A DNA stretch of 64,000 nucleotides, taken from the NCBI GenBank assembly GCA_030041375.1, contig JASHOA010000060.1:186001-250000 (forward strand). The letters are read 5' to 3'. The translations under genes and the position numbers were made by a program. The notes below the pieces were generated by a model. That model had not been told where the DNA came from and made no database searches. It was given only the letters and a program-made list of their open reading frames with translations. Below, piece after piece: positions 24,767 to 33,730 of the stretch. Position 1 is the stretch's first letter; every line of letters begins with the position of its first letter. This DNA comes from Acetobacteraceae bacterium (GTDB lineage Bacteria > Pseudomonadota > Alphaproteobacteria > Acetobacterales > Acetobacteraceae).

Positions 24767-25693
24767 CTATCCGGCGTTGGTGGTCGCCTTCGTCACGGCG
24801 CCGGCCGACATGCCCCAGGCCGAGAGAATCTTGCCGTAGGTGCCACTTTCGATCAGCCTCTCCATCGCCTCCTGCAAGACGGCGAGCAGCGCGGGATTGT
24901 TCTTGGCGACCCCGATGCCGTAGGGCCCGCCGTTGATGGGGGGATAATCGATGGCCTCGAACAAGTTGCCGTTGCCGGCGACCTGGGCGGTGTAGATGGC
25001 GGTCGGCGTGTCGTCGAGAACCACGGCAAACCGGCCGGTGCGCAGCGAATTTTCCTGCTGTGCCGTCGAACTGCCGATGACGATTTCAACTGGCTGCTTG
25101 CCGGCTTTCTTGCAAGCGGCGCTCTGCGATTCGGCGAACGCCTGCTGCGTGGTCCCGGCCTGGACGCTGACGGCCTGACCGCAGAGGCTGTCCGGCCCGG
25201 TGATGTGGTCGGGATTGCCCTTCTGGGCGAGCATGGTGATACCGGCGTTGAAGTAATCCACGAATGAGATCGTCTTCTCGCGGGGTTTGGTGTCGTTCAT
25301 GGCGGACATGGTGACGTCGACGCGCCCGGAGGCGAGGGCCGGAATCAGCGCGTCGAATGCCATTGCGCGGTACTCGACCTTGAGGCCGAGCAGGCGGGCC
25401 AGCGCATGCGCCAGATCGACCTCGAAGCCGACCGGAGTGCGACCGTCGGCGGCATAGAAATCCTCCGGCAGTTGCTGCAGCGCCGCACCAATAACAAGCG
25501 TGCCGCGGGAGCGGATGGCGGCGGGGACTTTCGCGCTGAGTGTCGCATCGGCTTCAACGGAAGCGGCTACGGCCTGACCGGCGGCGTCGTTGCGCGCGGA
25601 GGGAGAGGCGGGTGCGGCCTCCGTCCTTCCGGCTGCGTAACCCAGGGCGAGCAGCCCGGCGAGAGTGATCGCCGAAACACGTCCGAATGCCAT
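24767..25693 (-). CDS. Amino-acid-type solute-binding protein (SBP_bac_3)
   Basis: 308 residues with a signal peptide ending around residue 26 (AAGRTEAAP). The SBP_bac_3 core is GTLVIGAALQQLPEDF, GFEVDLAHALARLLGLKVEY, ALASGRVDVTMSAMNDTKPR and GPYGIGVAKNNPALL. It binds an amino acid or opine-like ligand for the importer at 23038-24739. ATG 25693 has GGGAG eight bases upstream. It is first in the unit, with the promoter expected in 25694-25782. Confidence 0.87.
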   Translation of the reverse strand: MAFGRVSAITLAGLLALGYAAGRTEAAPASPSARNDAAGQAVAASVEADATLSAKVPAAIRSRGTLVIGAALQQLPEDFYAADGRTPVGFEVDLAHALARLLGLKVEYRAMAFDALIPALASGRVDVTMSAMNDTKPREKTISFVDYFNAGITMLAQKGNPDHITGPDSLCGQAVSVQAGTTQQAFAESQSAACKKAGKQPVEIVIGSSTAQQENSLRTGRFAVVLDDTPTAIYTAQVAGNGNLFEAIDYPPINGGPYGIGVAKNNPALLAVLQEAMERLIESGTYGKILSAWGMSAGAVTKATTNAG

Positions 25694-25782
25694 CGCGCAT
25701 CTCCCTTCCCGCTCCAAGGGTGTCGATCATTCATCCGATCAACCGGCGCGTCCAGCGAGAGAGACGAGCCGTGAAGTGAAGC

Positions 25783-27786
25783 TCAATCTCCGGGCAGCGC
25801 GGGAAGTGTTGCCTGGCCGGCGAGCGAGGGGAGGAGAGGAAGCAGGAGAGCGAGGTCGCGCTCGGCCACGCAGGCGAGGTAGCGCGGCGCGTGAATGGCG
25901 GGCTCGGCCGCGGGCAGGCCGTCCGCGCCGAGCGGCAGGATGGCCAGGCCGAGATCCGCGTAGGTTGCGAGGAGATCGGGGCCGGCGCCCCAGATGGCCG
26001 GATCGTAGCCTTCCTGAGCCGCGAGGTCGCGCAGCCGCCAGAGGGTGGAGATTCGATCCGAAGTCGGGCCGACCGGATCGCCGAGGCCGAGCAGGATGCG
26101 CCCGACACGGCGGAAGGCGATCGCCGATTTGCCGGCCTCGCCGAGCATCAGCCCGTCGGCCGCCGCCGGCGGCGTTGCGCCGAGGGATGCATAGCGCTCC
26201 CACGCCATCCCGTCCCAGGGAAGGTACGCGACCCGGCCGGGCCGGACGAGCCGCCAGAGTGCGATGGCGGCGACCGCCATCGAGAGGGCCACGCTGAGGC
26301 GAAGCGGACCCGGCAAATTCGGCGACAGGATGAGTTGCCACCACGGTCCTTGCGGCAGTGAGGGGACGTGGCGGGCGAGCGAGGCGAAGACGATCGTGAC
26401 GGCTGCGAGGGCGAAGAGCGCCAGTGCGGTGGCTGGCGAGAGCGGCTCGGTCAACAGACGGGCGCGGCGATAGAAGGCTGCCCGATAAGGGGCGAGCAGG
26501 AGCGCGGTCAGGATCAGCCAGGCGGGTACCCACCAGGGTTCGCCTTCGAGCGCGGTGGCGGCAGCGGCGGCGGCGAGCAGTGCCATCGTGCTGCTCCAGG
26601 CGAGCTTGACGCGGCGGGTGAGGCCTACCGCGAGCACAAGGAGGGCGGCACCGACGAGCGATGGAATGAAGGGGCCGGCGAGCGCGGCCATGCCGCCGAT
26701 GTCCGCGATTGCCTTGGGCAGATGCGGGCGGGGCTCGAGCATGGCGAGCGAGAGCAGCAGCACGCCGGAGAGGGCGACGGCGGCACTCGCCGCGGCGACG
26801 GCCAGCGCCGTTTCCCCCAATGGCCCGGCCGAACGTTTCCGATGCAGGAGAAGTTCATGCCCGACGAAGAGGCCGCCGGCAATGAAGAGCGGGACGATGT
26901 AGTAGCAGAGCCGAAAGACGGCCAGCGCGCCGAGGATGCGCGGGGTCGAGAGGAAGGGCGAGAGGCCGAGCAGCATGCCGGTGTCGAAGACACCGATGCC
27001 GCCGGGAAGATTGGTTGCGAGCCCTGCCGCATAGGCGGTGAGATAGATCGCGAGGAAGCGGAAGAAGCCGAGGTCATGCGCCCCGGCAAGGAGGACATGG
27101 AAGATCGCGGCCGTGAAGGCGAGATCGACGGTCGCCAGCACCACCTGCGCGAGCGCCATGGCAAGGCCCGGGAGGGCGATCTCGTGGTTGAAGATGCTGA
27201 TGCGCGGAACGAAACGTGCCAGCGTCACGTAGGCGATCACCGCGGCCCAGAATCCGGCACCGATGGCGCGGAAGACGAAATCCGGCACGGTGTGGCCGAG
27301 GAACGGCACCCAGCCAGGTGCCAGGAGGAGGATGCCGCCGCCGAGAGTCAGCGCTCCGAAACCGAAGGTGAGGCTGCAGAACGCGATCAGTCGGGCAATC
27401 TCGGCGGGTGTGAGGCCCCAGTGGGCGTAGAGGCGGTAGCGGACGGCGGCGCCGGAAACAACCGGCAGGCCGAGGCTGTGGGCGAGGGCATAGGCGCAGA
27501 ACGAACCGAATGCGACCCGGGCGTAGGGAACCGGATGGCCGGCGAAGCGCGTGCCGAGCCAGTCATAGAGGGTGAGGAGCCAGTAGGAGAGCACGGTCGC
27601 CCCGATCGCGAGCCAGACCGAGCGGGCCGGAATGGCAGCGATGGCTCGGGTGACATCGGAGAGAGCGAGGTTGTCGAAGGTGGATTTGAGCGTGTAGACG
27701 GCGGCGACAAGGAGACAAAGCCCGAGCAGAGCGGGGACGTGCCGGGCAAGCCGCGCGAGAAGAGCCGGGAGGCGCCTTCGGTCCAC
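25783..27786 (-). CDS. mprF: MprF-like lysylphosphatidylglycerol flippase with truncated synthase domain
   Basis: 667 residues. The N-terminal UPF0104/flippase part spans about 14 membrane segments (residues 15-530), including GLATNLPGGIGVFDTGMLLG and FRLCYYIVPLFIAGG. A C-terminal cytoplasmic region (about 535-667) contains the first part of the DUF2156 synthase fold (LMLGEAGKSAIAFRR, GDPVGPTSDR, LATYADLGLAILPLG) but ends where the second half should begin; full MprF is about 850 residues. Full MprF transfers lysine from Lys-tRNA to phosphatidylglycerol and flips the product. It starts at GTG 27786, immediately after the lysK stop. Synthase activity is doubtful. Confidence 0.82.
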   Translation of the reverse strand: MDRRRLPALLARLARHVPALLGLCLLVAAVYTLKSTFDNLALSDVTRAIAAIPARSVWLAIGATVLSYWLLTLYDWLGTRFAGHPVPYARVAFGSFCAYALAHSLGLPVVSGAAVRYRLYAHWGLTPAEIARLIAFCSLTFGFGALTLGGGILLLAPGWVPFLGHTVPDFVFRAIGAGFWAAVIAYVTLARFVPRISIFNHEIALPGLAMALAQVVLATVDLAFTAAIFHVLLAGAHDLGFFRFLAIYLTAYAAGLATNLPGGIGVFDTGMLLGLSPFLSTPRILGALAVFRLCYYIVPLFIAGGLFVGHELLLHRKRSAGPLGETALAVAAASAAVALSGVLLLSLAMLEPRPHLPKAIADIGGMAALAGPFIPSLVGAALLVLAVGLTRRVKLAWSSTMALLAAAAAATALEGEPWWVPAWLILTALLLAPYRAAFYRRARLLTEPLSPATALALFALAAVTIVFASLARHVPSLPQGPWWQLILSPNLPGPLRLSVALSMAVAAIALWRLVRPGRVAYLPWDGMAWERYASLGATPPAAADGLMLGEAGKSAIAFRRVGRILLGLGDPVGPTSDRISTLWRLRDLAAQEGYDPAIWGAGPDLLATYADLGLAILPLGADGLPAAEPAIHAPRYLACVAERDLALLLPLLPSLAGQATLPALPGD

Positions 27787-29418
27787 CTATGCGGCGTCGG
27801 CAGGGCGGGCGAGCACCGCCTCGATCAGGGCGATCGTTTCGGAAATTCCATAGAGCGCGATGAAGCCGCCGAAGCGGGGGCCGCGTTCCTGGCCGAGCAG
27901 CACCTGGTAGAGAGCGGTGAACCAGGCCAGCGCCACACCCTGCCTGCCGTCCTGCTGGGTCTCGAGAAAGGGCGGGCGGCGGCCGGCATCGTAGACGATC
28001 GCCTGCAGCCGCTCGGCGCGCTCGCCCGGTGGGAGCGCCTCGAGAGCAGTGCGATTTTCGGCCAGCTTGCCGGCAAGTGCGGCGAGAGCGGCGCGTTCGT
28101 CATCGGTGGGGGCGCGGAAATGCTTCGATGGGCGAACGAAATCCTGGTAATAGGCGATCGCGTGCCCGACCAGGCGATCGAGGAACGGCATGGTCGCGGG
28201 CGAGGCGTGGGGCTGGTAGCGGCGGAGAAAGCCCCAGAGCATGTCGGGCGTTTCCGCGTTCACGACGGCGGCAAGCTGGAGCAGCATGCTGAAGGGAACG
28301 GGGCTTCCGGCATTCTCCGGGACCTGGCCGCCGTGGATGAACCAGGCCGGGTTGCGCCGATGCTCGTTCTCGGGCTCGCGGCGAAGACGGGCGGTGTTGG
28401 CGAGATAGTCGTCGGTCGAGCGGGGGATGACGTCGAAATAGAGGCGCTTGGCGCGCTCCGGCGCGTGGAACATGAACTGCGCGAGGCTCTCGGCCGGGCC
28501 GTAGCGGAGCCAGTCCTCGATCGGCAAGCCGTTGCCCTTCGACTTGCTGATACGCTGGCCGTTTTCGTCGAGGAAGAGTTCGTAGGTGAAGCCCTCCGGC
28601 GGCGGGGCGCCGAGGATGCGGCAAATCCGGCCGGAGAGGCGGACGCTTTCCATCAAATCCTTGCCGGACATTTCGTAATCGACGCGAAGGGCAAACCAGC
28701 GCATCGCCCAGTCCGCCTTCCATTGCAACTTGGCGGCGCCGCCGGTTACGGGGGTTTCCCAGGCGCGGCCGGTTTGCGGGTCTTCCCAGAGGACGGTGCC
28801 GTGTTGCGGATCGGCGTGCCGGATCGGCACCTGCATGACGCGCCCGCTTTGCGGGTGGATCGGCAGCACCGGGGCGTAGGTCAGGCGCCGTTCGGGGCCG
28901 AGGGTGGGCAGGATCACCTCCATGATCTCGTCCCAGGTCTCCAGCACGCGGAGGAGTGCCGCGTCGAAGCGGCCGGATGCGTAATAATCCGAGGAGGAGG
29001 CGAATTCATAGTCGAAGCCGAACTGGTCGAGGAAGGCGCGGAGGCGGGCGTTGTTGTGAGCGCCGAAGCTTTCGTGGGTGCCGAAGGGATCCGGCACCCG
29101 GGTGAGCGGGCGGCCGAGATGGGCGGCGAGCATCTGCCGGTTCGGTACGTTCTCCGGCACGCGGCGCAACCCGTCCATATCGTCGCTGAAGGCGAGCAGG
29201 CGGGAGGGAAGGCCGGTGAGTTCGGTGAAGGCGAGGCGGACCCAGGTTGTGCGCGCGACCTCGCCGAAGGTGCCGATATGCGGCAGGCCGGAGGGCCCGT
29301 AGCCGGTTTCGAGGAGGGCGGCCTGTTTGCTCTGGAGGGCGAGGCGGGCGGCCAGCTTCCTGGCTTCGGCGAAGGGCCAGGCGCCTGCGGGCTCGGAAGG
29401 CGGCTCAGGGGAAGGCAT
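27787..29418 (-). CDS. lysK: Class I lysyl-tRNA synthetase
   Basis: 543 residues. The class I signatures are present: a HIGH-type motif in SGLPHIGTFGEV (about 43-54) and the KMSKS-type ISKSKGN (about 290). It attaches lysine to tRNA-Lys. Class I LysRS is typical of archaea and of some bacteria, including alphaproteobacteria, in place of class II LysS. The TAG at 27787-27789 directly abuts the mprF start codon, so the tRNA charger and the Lys-tRNA-using enzyme form one transcription unit. Confidence 0.93.
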   Translation of the reverse strand: MPSPEPPSEPAGAWPFAEARKLAARLALQSKQAALLETGYGPSGLPHIGTFGEVARTTWVRLAFTELTGLPSRLLAFSDDMDGLRRVPENVPNRQMLAAHLGRPLTRVPDPFGTHESFGAHNNARLRAFLDQFGFDYEFASSSDYYASGRFDAALLRVLETWDEIMEVILPTLGPERRLTYAPVLPIHPQSGRVMQVPIRHADPQHGTVLWEDPQTGRAWETPVTGGAAKLQWKADWAMRWFALRVDYEMSGKDLMESVRLSGRICRILGAPPPEGFTYELFLDENGQRISKSKGNGLPIEDWLRYGPAESLAQFMFHAPERAKRLYFDVIPRSTDDYLANTARLRREPENEHRRNPAWFIHGGQVPENAGSPVPFSMLLQLAAVVNAETPDMLWGFLRRYQPHASPATMPFLDRLVGHAIAYYQDFVRPSKHFRAPTDDERAALAALAGKLAENRTALEALPPGERAERLQAIVYDAGRRPPFLETQQDGRQGVALAWFTALYQVLLGQERGPRFGGFIALYGISETIALIEAVLARPADAA

Positions 29419-29498
29419 CAGGGCAAGCTAGAAAGGGCGGAAACCGCGGTCAATTCGCGGCCTGACGGCATCCCTGTTGTGCCAGGTTTCGGGCGCGT

Positions 29499-30584
29499 TC
29501 AGGTCTGGCGCCAGCCGAAGCGGCGACCGAGCCAGCGTCTCAGCGCGAGGAGCGTTGCGGCATCGGCGGCGACGGCCGTGGTGCTGGCATTGGCAGCAGG
29601 GCCCGATTCCGGGCTGAGGCCGGCGCCGGCGGCGAGCCCGCGCACGGTGGCGGCTTGTACCAGTTGCTCACCGACTTCTCTCCACAACGCGACAACGTCG
29701 GTTGGGGTGAGTTGCGGCAGGACGAGGGCGAAAGCGAGCAACGTGGCGGCGGCAGCCGCGCGCCATGCGTCAACCAGCGGCCCCTGTGGCTGATGGCCGA
29801 GCAGCGTGAGGGAGACTTCTTCGAAGGTCGGGATACCGGGGAGGAGTGGATCGCGCTGCCAATGGCCCGTCGCGTCAGGGCGGCCGAAGGAAAAGAGCGC
29901 GCGTACCCCCGTCGAAGCGAGATTTTCCATGCGGCTCGGAACGTCCTCGTCGTGCAGCAGCACGAGATCGACGCTGCCTGCCGCGAGGGATGCGAGCGCT
30001 TGCTGTGCGGTGTCCAATCCGAATACGGGTACTGCATTGGCTTCGAGCAAATCGAGCGCGATCAGGACCGGCAGTTCCGGGCCCGTGGGGCCGGAGGCAG
30101 CGACGCGCGGCGTGGTGCCGGGCCCGAGGGCGGAAAGCGGCACGCGGCCCACCACGACGGCGGGACCGACGGCGTCCATAACAGGAACCCAGCTTGCGGT
30201 GTCGAAATGAACGCGTGGCTCGCCGACGAGCCACGCCGTTGCTGCGGCGCCGGGCACGAGGAGAGCGGTCGCGCCGTCGGGTGCGGCGCGGACGGCGAAC
30301 TGGTTGGCCCCCGTGACGCCGTCATTGCCGATGGCGTTCTCTTTGAAGACGCGAGTGCCCGGCGGCAGCAGGCGGCCGAGAATGGGCGTGAAAGTATCCG
30401 CCCACCAGTCGACCCGTTCGCCGGGGGTGCCGGCTACCAGCAGCCGTACGCCATTCGGGAAGGGTTGGCTCGCCATGGCGGTTGCGGCGCGTGCACGCCT
30501 TGATCCCGCGAACAAGGCCAGCCCGCCGGGCAGCATGAACAGTCGCAGTGCCTGGCGGCGCGAAGGGCAATGTTGCGCCCGCAT
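29499..30584 (-). CDS. Tripartite tricarboxylate transporter (TctC/Bug) receptor-like protein
   Basis: 361 residues. The N-terminus (PSRRQALRLFM then GGLALFAGSRRARA) has a twin-arginine signal. The body follows the Bug fold: FPNGVRLLVAGTPGERVDWWAD, KENAIGNDGVTGANQFAVRAAPDG, LPGIPTFEEV. The family binds carboxylates for TctAB import. No TctA or TctB gene is nearby, and the C-terminus (about 270-361) departs from the family with an Ala-rich segment, so it may be an orphan sensor or divergent copy. ATG 30584 has GGAGGAA directly upstream. Confidence 0.65.
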   Translation of the reverse strand: MRAQHCPSRRQALRLFMLPGGLALFAGSRRARAATAMASQPFPNGVRLLVAGTPGERVDWWADTFTPILGRLLPPGTRVFKENAIGNDGVTGANQFAVRAAPDGATALLVPGAAATAWLVGEPRVHFDTASWVPVMDAVGPAVVVGRVPLSALGPGTTPRVAASGPTGPELPVLIALDLLEANAVPVFGLDTAQQALASLAAGSVDLVLLHDEDVPSRMENLASTGVRALFSFGRPDATGHWQRDPLLPGIPTFEEVSLTLLGHQPQGPLVDAWRAAAAATLLAFALVLPQLTPTDVVALWREVGEQLVQAATVRGLAAGAGLSPESGPAANASTTAVAADAATLLALRRWLGRRFGWRQT

Positions 30585-30651
30585 TTCCTCCCCCGTTTTG
30601 AGGGCCACCTCTAACCTCCTGTCGGCGCCTGTCAAATCAATCCGGCTGTTG

Positions 30652-31167
30652 TCAGTGGTCGAACGTCATCAGGGATTCAAAAGGAACGTCGAGCCGGCTG
30701 CGGCCGTTGAGGAAGGAAAGCTCGATCAAGGCGGCGGCTGCCGGGACCAATGCGCCGACGTGGCGCAGCAGGATGATACCCGCGTTCATGGTACCTCCGG
30801 TTGCGAGCAGGTCGTCCACGATGACGACGCGCTGGCCGGGGGCGACGGCATCTGCCTGGACCTCCACGCGGTCGGCTCCGTATTCCAGTGCGTAATCGTA
30901 GCCGACGGTGAGGCCCGGGAGCTTGCCCGCCTTGCGCAGCATCAGGAATCCGCAGCCGAGCTTCAGTGCCAGTGGCGCCGAAACGAGGAAGCCGCGCGAT
31001 TCGATGCCGGCGAGGAGGTCGGGCTGGTACGGCCGGACGAGCTCGGCAAGACGCTCCATAGCCGCCTGCCAGGCTTCGGCGTGACGGAGCAATGTCGAGA
31101 TGTCACGAAACAGGATGCCAGGCTTTGGAAAATCCGGAATGCTGCGGACGTGATCCCTGAGGTCCAT
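30652..31167 (-). CDS. apt: Adenine phosphoribosyltransferase
   Basis: 171 residues. The PRPP-binding motif is [13 protein letters not shown] (about 112-124). Other Apt features are the N-terminal [26 protein letters not shown] and the flexible-loop region [16 protein letters not shown]. It salvages adenine to AMP using PRPP. I chose ATG 31167 because [14 protein letters not shown] matches the family N-terminus; a longer frame upstream overlaps the end of the RNase J gene. Confidence 0.93.
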   Translation of the reverse strand: MDLRDHVRSIPDFPKPGILFRDISTLLRHAEAWQAAMERLAELVRPYQPDLLAGIESRGFLVSAPLALKLGCGFLMLRKAGKLPGLTVGYDYALEYGADRVEVQADAVAPGQRVVIVDDLLATGGTMNAGIILLRHVGALVPAAAALIELSFLNGRSRLDVPFESLMTFDH

Positions 31168-31219
31168 GCGCTTGCTCCCGTTTGACTGATCGAGCCGTAT
31201 CGGGTCCCGCACGAGCATC

Positions 31220-32869
31220 TCATTCGACCCGGAGAAGATGGACGTCGACAAGCGGCCGCTTGCCATAGCGGCGCGCGAACGCCCGGCGCAGAGCGGAGCG
31301 GGCGGCTTCGGCGAAGGAAGCGTCGTTCACGCGCAGTTCCCGGGGCAGATCCTGAAGTGCCTGGGCGAACTCGTCGCCGAGTTCGGCGACCTCGGGATCA
31401 TCCTCCTCGAAGAGTCCGGGCGCGCTGACACGCGGGCGGCCGAGAACGCGGTGCGAGCGATCGACGGCGAGGCTGCCGAGTACGATCCCGTTGCCGAGCA
31501 TACGCCGGCGTGCCGTCATGACCGGGCCTTGCAGCGGGATGAGCCGGTTTCCGTCCAGCACGAGGCGACCCACGGGCGCGGTATCGACGACCTTGGGCGC
31601 CTCGGGGGCCAACTGCAGGATTTCGCCATCCTCAAGCAGCATGGGCCGGATACCGAGTTCCTGGGCGAGACCGGCATGGGCGGTGAGGTGGCGCCATTCG
31701 CCGTGCACCGGAACGGCCACAAGCGGTTTCACCAATCGGTAGAGCTTGCGCAATTCGTCGCGTGCCGGATGGCCGGAGACATGGACCATATGGTCGGCGT
31801 CCGTCATCAGCCGCACGCCGCGGCGGACCAGGTTGTCCTGCACCGCGCCGATGGCGCGCTCGTTTCCGGGAATGACGCGGCTGCTGAAGACGACCGTGTC
31901 GCCCTCGCCGAGGGCGATGCGCGGATGGGTATCGGCGGCGATGCGCGAAAGCGCGCTCCTCGGCTCGCCCTGGCTGCCGCTGACCAGAAGGAGGAGGCGC
32001 TCGTCCGGTGTTTCGTTGGCCTGATCTTCGGACAGGAAAGGCGGGATCGTTTTGAGATAGCCGCATTCCCGGGCCGCTGCCTCGAGATTGCGGAGCGAGC
32101 GCCCGGCGATGGCGACACTGCGGCCGGCGCCCAGGGCGGCGAGAGCCACAGATTCGACGCGCGCGACGTTGCTTGCAAAGCAGGTGACGGCAATGCGACC
32201 CGGCAGGTCCCGGATCAGCGCAGCGAGCGTGCGGCGGACATCGGCCTCCGAGCCGGAATGGCCTTCCACCATTGCATTGGTGGAATCGCAGACCATGGCG
32301 AGCACGTTTTCCGCTGCCAGGGCTGCGAATCCGGCCTCGTCGGTTGGCGGCCCGATGAGGGGATGCGGGTCGAGTTTCCAGTCGCCGGTGTGCAGAACCG
32401 TGCCATAGGGTGTGCGGATCACCAGAGCCTGCGATTCAGGAATGGAATGCGCCACGCGCAGGAACTGGAGCGAGAAGGGAGGGCGTGCAAAATTTCCGCC
32501 TGGCGGTACGATCTCGAGCCTGACCTCGGACAGGAGGCCGGCTTCGGCAAGCTTGCGGGTCAGCACGGCCGCGGCGAACGGAGTCGCAAAGATCGGACAG
32601 CGAAGTTCCCGCCAGAGCCAGGGCACGGCGCCGAGATGGTCCTCGTGCGCGTGAGTGATGACAAGGCCGACCAGTGCCCGGCTGCGCTCGGCAATGAAAC
32701 CGGGATCGGGCAGCATGATTTCGGCTTCCGGATATTCGGCGGCGCCGAAGCCGATGCCGCAATCGACTGCGAGCCATTTGCCGTTGCAGCGGTAGAGATT
32801 GAGGTTCATGCCGATCTCGCCGGTGCCGCCCAGTGGCAGGAAGGCAAGATCACCCGCCTTGTTATCCAT
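31220..32869 (-). CDS. rnj: Ribonuclease J
   Basis: 549 residues. The metallo-beta-lactamase motif [11 protein letters not shown] (about 73-83) binds two zinc ions; [20 protein letters not shown]-like [13 protein letters not shown] and VHGEWRHL complete the beta-CASP core, and a C-terminal RNase J domain follows. It has 5'-3' exo- and endoribonuclease activity in mRNA turnover and rRNA processing. ATG 32869 overlaps the coaX stop by one base (TGATG). Confidence 0.92.
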   Translation of the reverse strand: MDNKAGDLAFLPLGGTGEIGMNLNLYRCNGKWLAVDCGIGFGAAEYPEAEIMLPDPGFIAERSRALVGLVITHAHEDHLGAVPWLWRELRCPIFATPFAAAVLTRKLAEAGLLSEVRLEIVPPGGNFARPPFSLQFLRVAHSIPESQALVIRTPYGTVLHTGDWKLDPHPLIGPPTDEAGFAALAAENVLAMVCDSTNAMVEGHSGSEADVRRTLAALIRDLPGRIAVTCFASNVARVESVALAALGAGRSVAIAGRSLRNLEAAARECGYLKTIPPFLSEDQANETPDERLLLLVSGSQGEPRSALSRIAADTHPRIALGEGDTVVFSSRVIPGNERAIGAVQDNLVRRGVRLMTDADHMVHVSGHPARDELRKLYRLVKPLVAVPVHGEWRHLTAHAGLAQELGIRPMLLEDGEILQLAPEAPKVVDTAPVGRLVLDGNRLIPLQGPVMTARRRMLGNGIVLGSLAVDRSHRVLGRPRVSAPGLFEEDDPEVAELGDEFAQALQDLPRELRVNDASFAEAARSALRRAFARRYGKRPLVDVHLLRVE

Positions 32870-33678
32870 CACGTGCTGCCCTGCCGGCGCGTGCGGGCGC
32901 GCCCAGGCGCGGGGCGTGGATTGCGGGCCGCGAGAAGGCGGAGCCCGTGCAGCGTGAGTTCGAGGTCGGTGCCTTGGATCAAGGTCGTGCCTTCGGCAAA
33001 GAGCGGCGCCAGGCCGCCGGTGGCCAGCACCTTGAGGGGGCTGCCGAATTCGGCGCGGATGCGCGCGACCAGCCCCTCCACCAGGCCGACATATCCCCAG
33101 TAAATCCCGGACTGCATCGCGGGGACGGTGGCGCGGCCGATCACCGACTGCGGCCGGGCGATGCCGATCCGCGGCAACTGTGCGGCGGCGTGGTGCAGGG
33201 CCTCGATGGAAAGATTGATGCCCGGTGCGATCACCCCGCCATGATAGGCGCCGTCGGCGCCGATGACGTCGAATGTGGTTGCGGTCCCGAAATCGATTAC
33301 CACCAGCGGGCCGCCGTAAATCTGGTGGGCGGCGAGCGCGTTCAAGAGGCGGTCTGCGCCGACCTCGTCGGGGCTGTCGACGCGGATCTCAAAACCCCAG
33401 TCGAGGCCGGCGCGGGCGATGAGAGGCTCGACAGCGATCCAGTCGCGGCACAATCGCCTGAGATGGTAGAGTGCACTCGGCACCACGGTGCCGATCGCCG
33501 CGTTGTCGATGTCGGCCGGCTTGAGCCCCGCATGACCGAGCAGCGCGAGGAGCCAGACGGCGTATTCATCCGACGTTCGCTCCGGTTCGGTTGCGATGCG
33601 CCAGATGCCGCGCCAGCCGGCCCCATCATGCACGGCGGCGACGACGTTGGTGTTGCCGGCGTCGATCACCAGCAGCAC
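32869..33678 (-). CDS. coaX: Type III pantothenate kinase
   Basis: 269 residues. The ASKHA-fold motifs are [11 protein letters not shown] (phosphate 1, residues 6-16), [10 protein letters not shown] (about 103-112), [14 protein letters not shown] (about 126-139) and [11 protein letters not shown]. It catalyses the first step of coenzyme A synthesis, needs a monovalent cation, and is not feedback-inhibited by CoA. It lies between nuoN and rnj; birA, often found between nuoN and coaX in alphaproteobacteria, is absent. Confidence 0.92.
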   Translation of the reverse strand: MLLVIDAGNTNVVAAVHDGAGWRGIWRIATEPERTSDEYAVWLLALLGHAGLKPADIDNAAIGTVVPSALYHLRRLCRDWIAVEPLIARAGLDWGFEIRVDSPDEVGADRLLNALAAHQIYGGPLVVIDFGTATTFDVIGADGAYHGGVIAPGINLSIEALHHAAAQLPRIGIARPQSVIGRATVPAMQSGIYWGYVGLVEGLVARIRAEFGSPLKVLATGGLAPLFAEGTTLIQGTDLELTLHGLRLLAARNPRPAPGRARTRRQGST

Positions 33679-33730
33679 ACGGCATCTCCCGGTCCGGCTG
33701 GCGCCTCACGCATGGCCGGGCTTCTTGAGG

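Noticed and set aside
26368-29793. Very long open plus-strand frame (over 1,100 codons)
   Set aside because: It is antisense to lysK and mprF, is dominated by Glu/Arg/Gly-rich low-complexity sequence, and both minus-strand genes have clear catalytic motifs. GC-rich DNA commonly leaves such shadow frames open.
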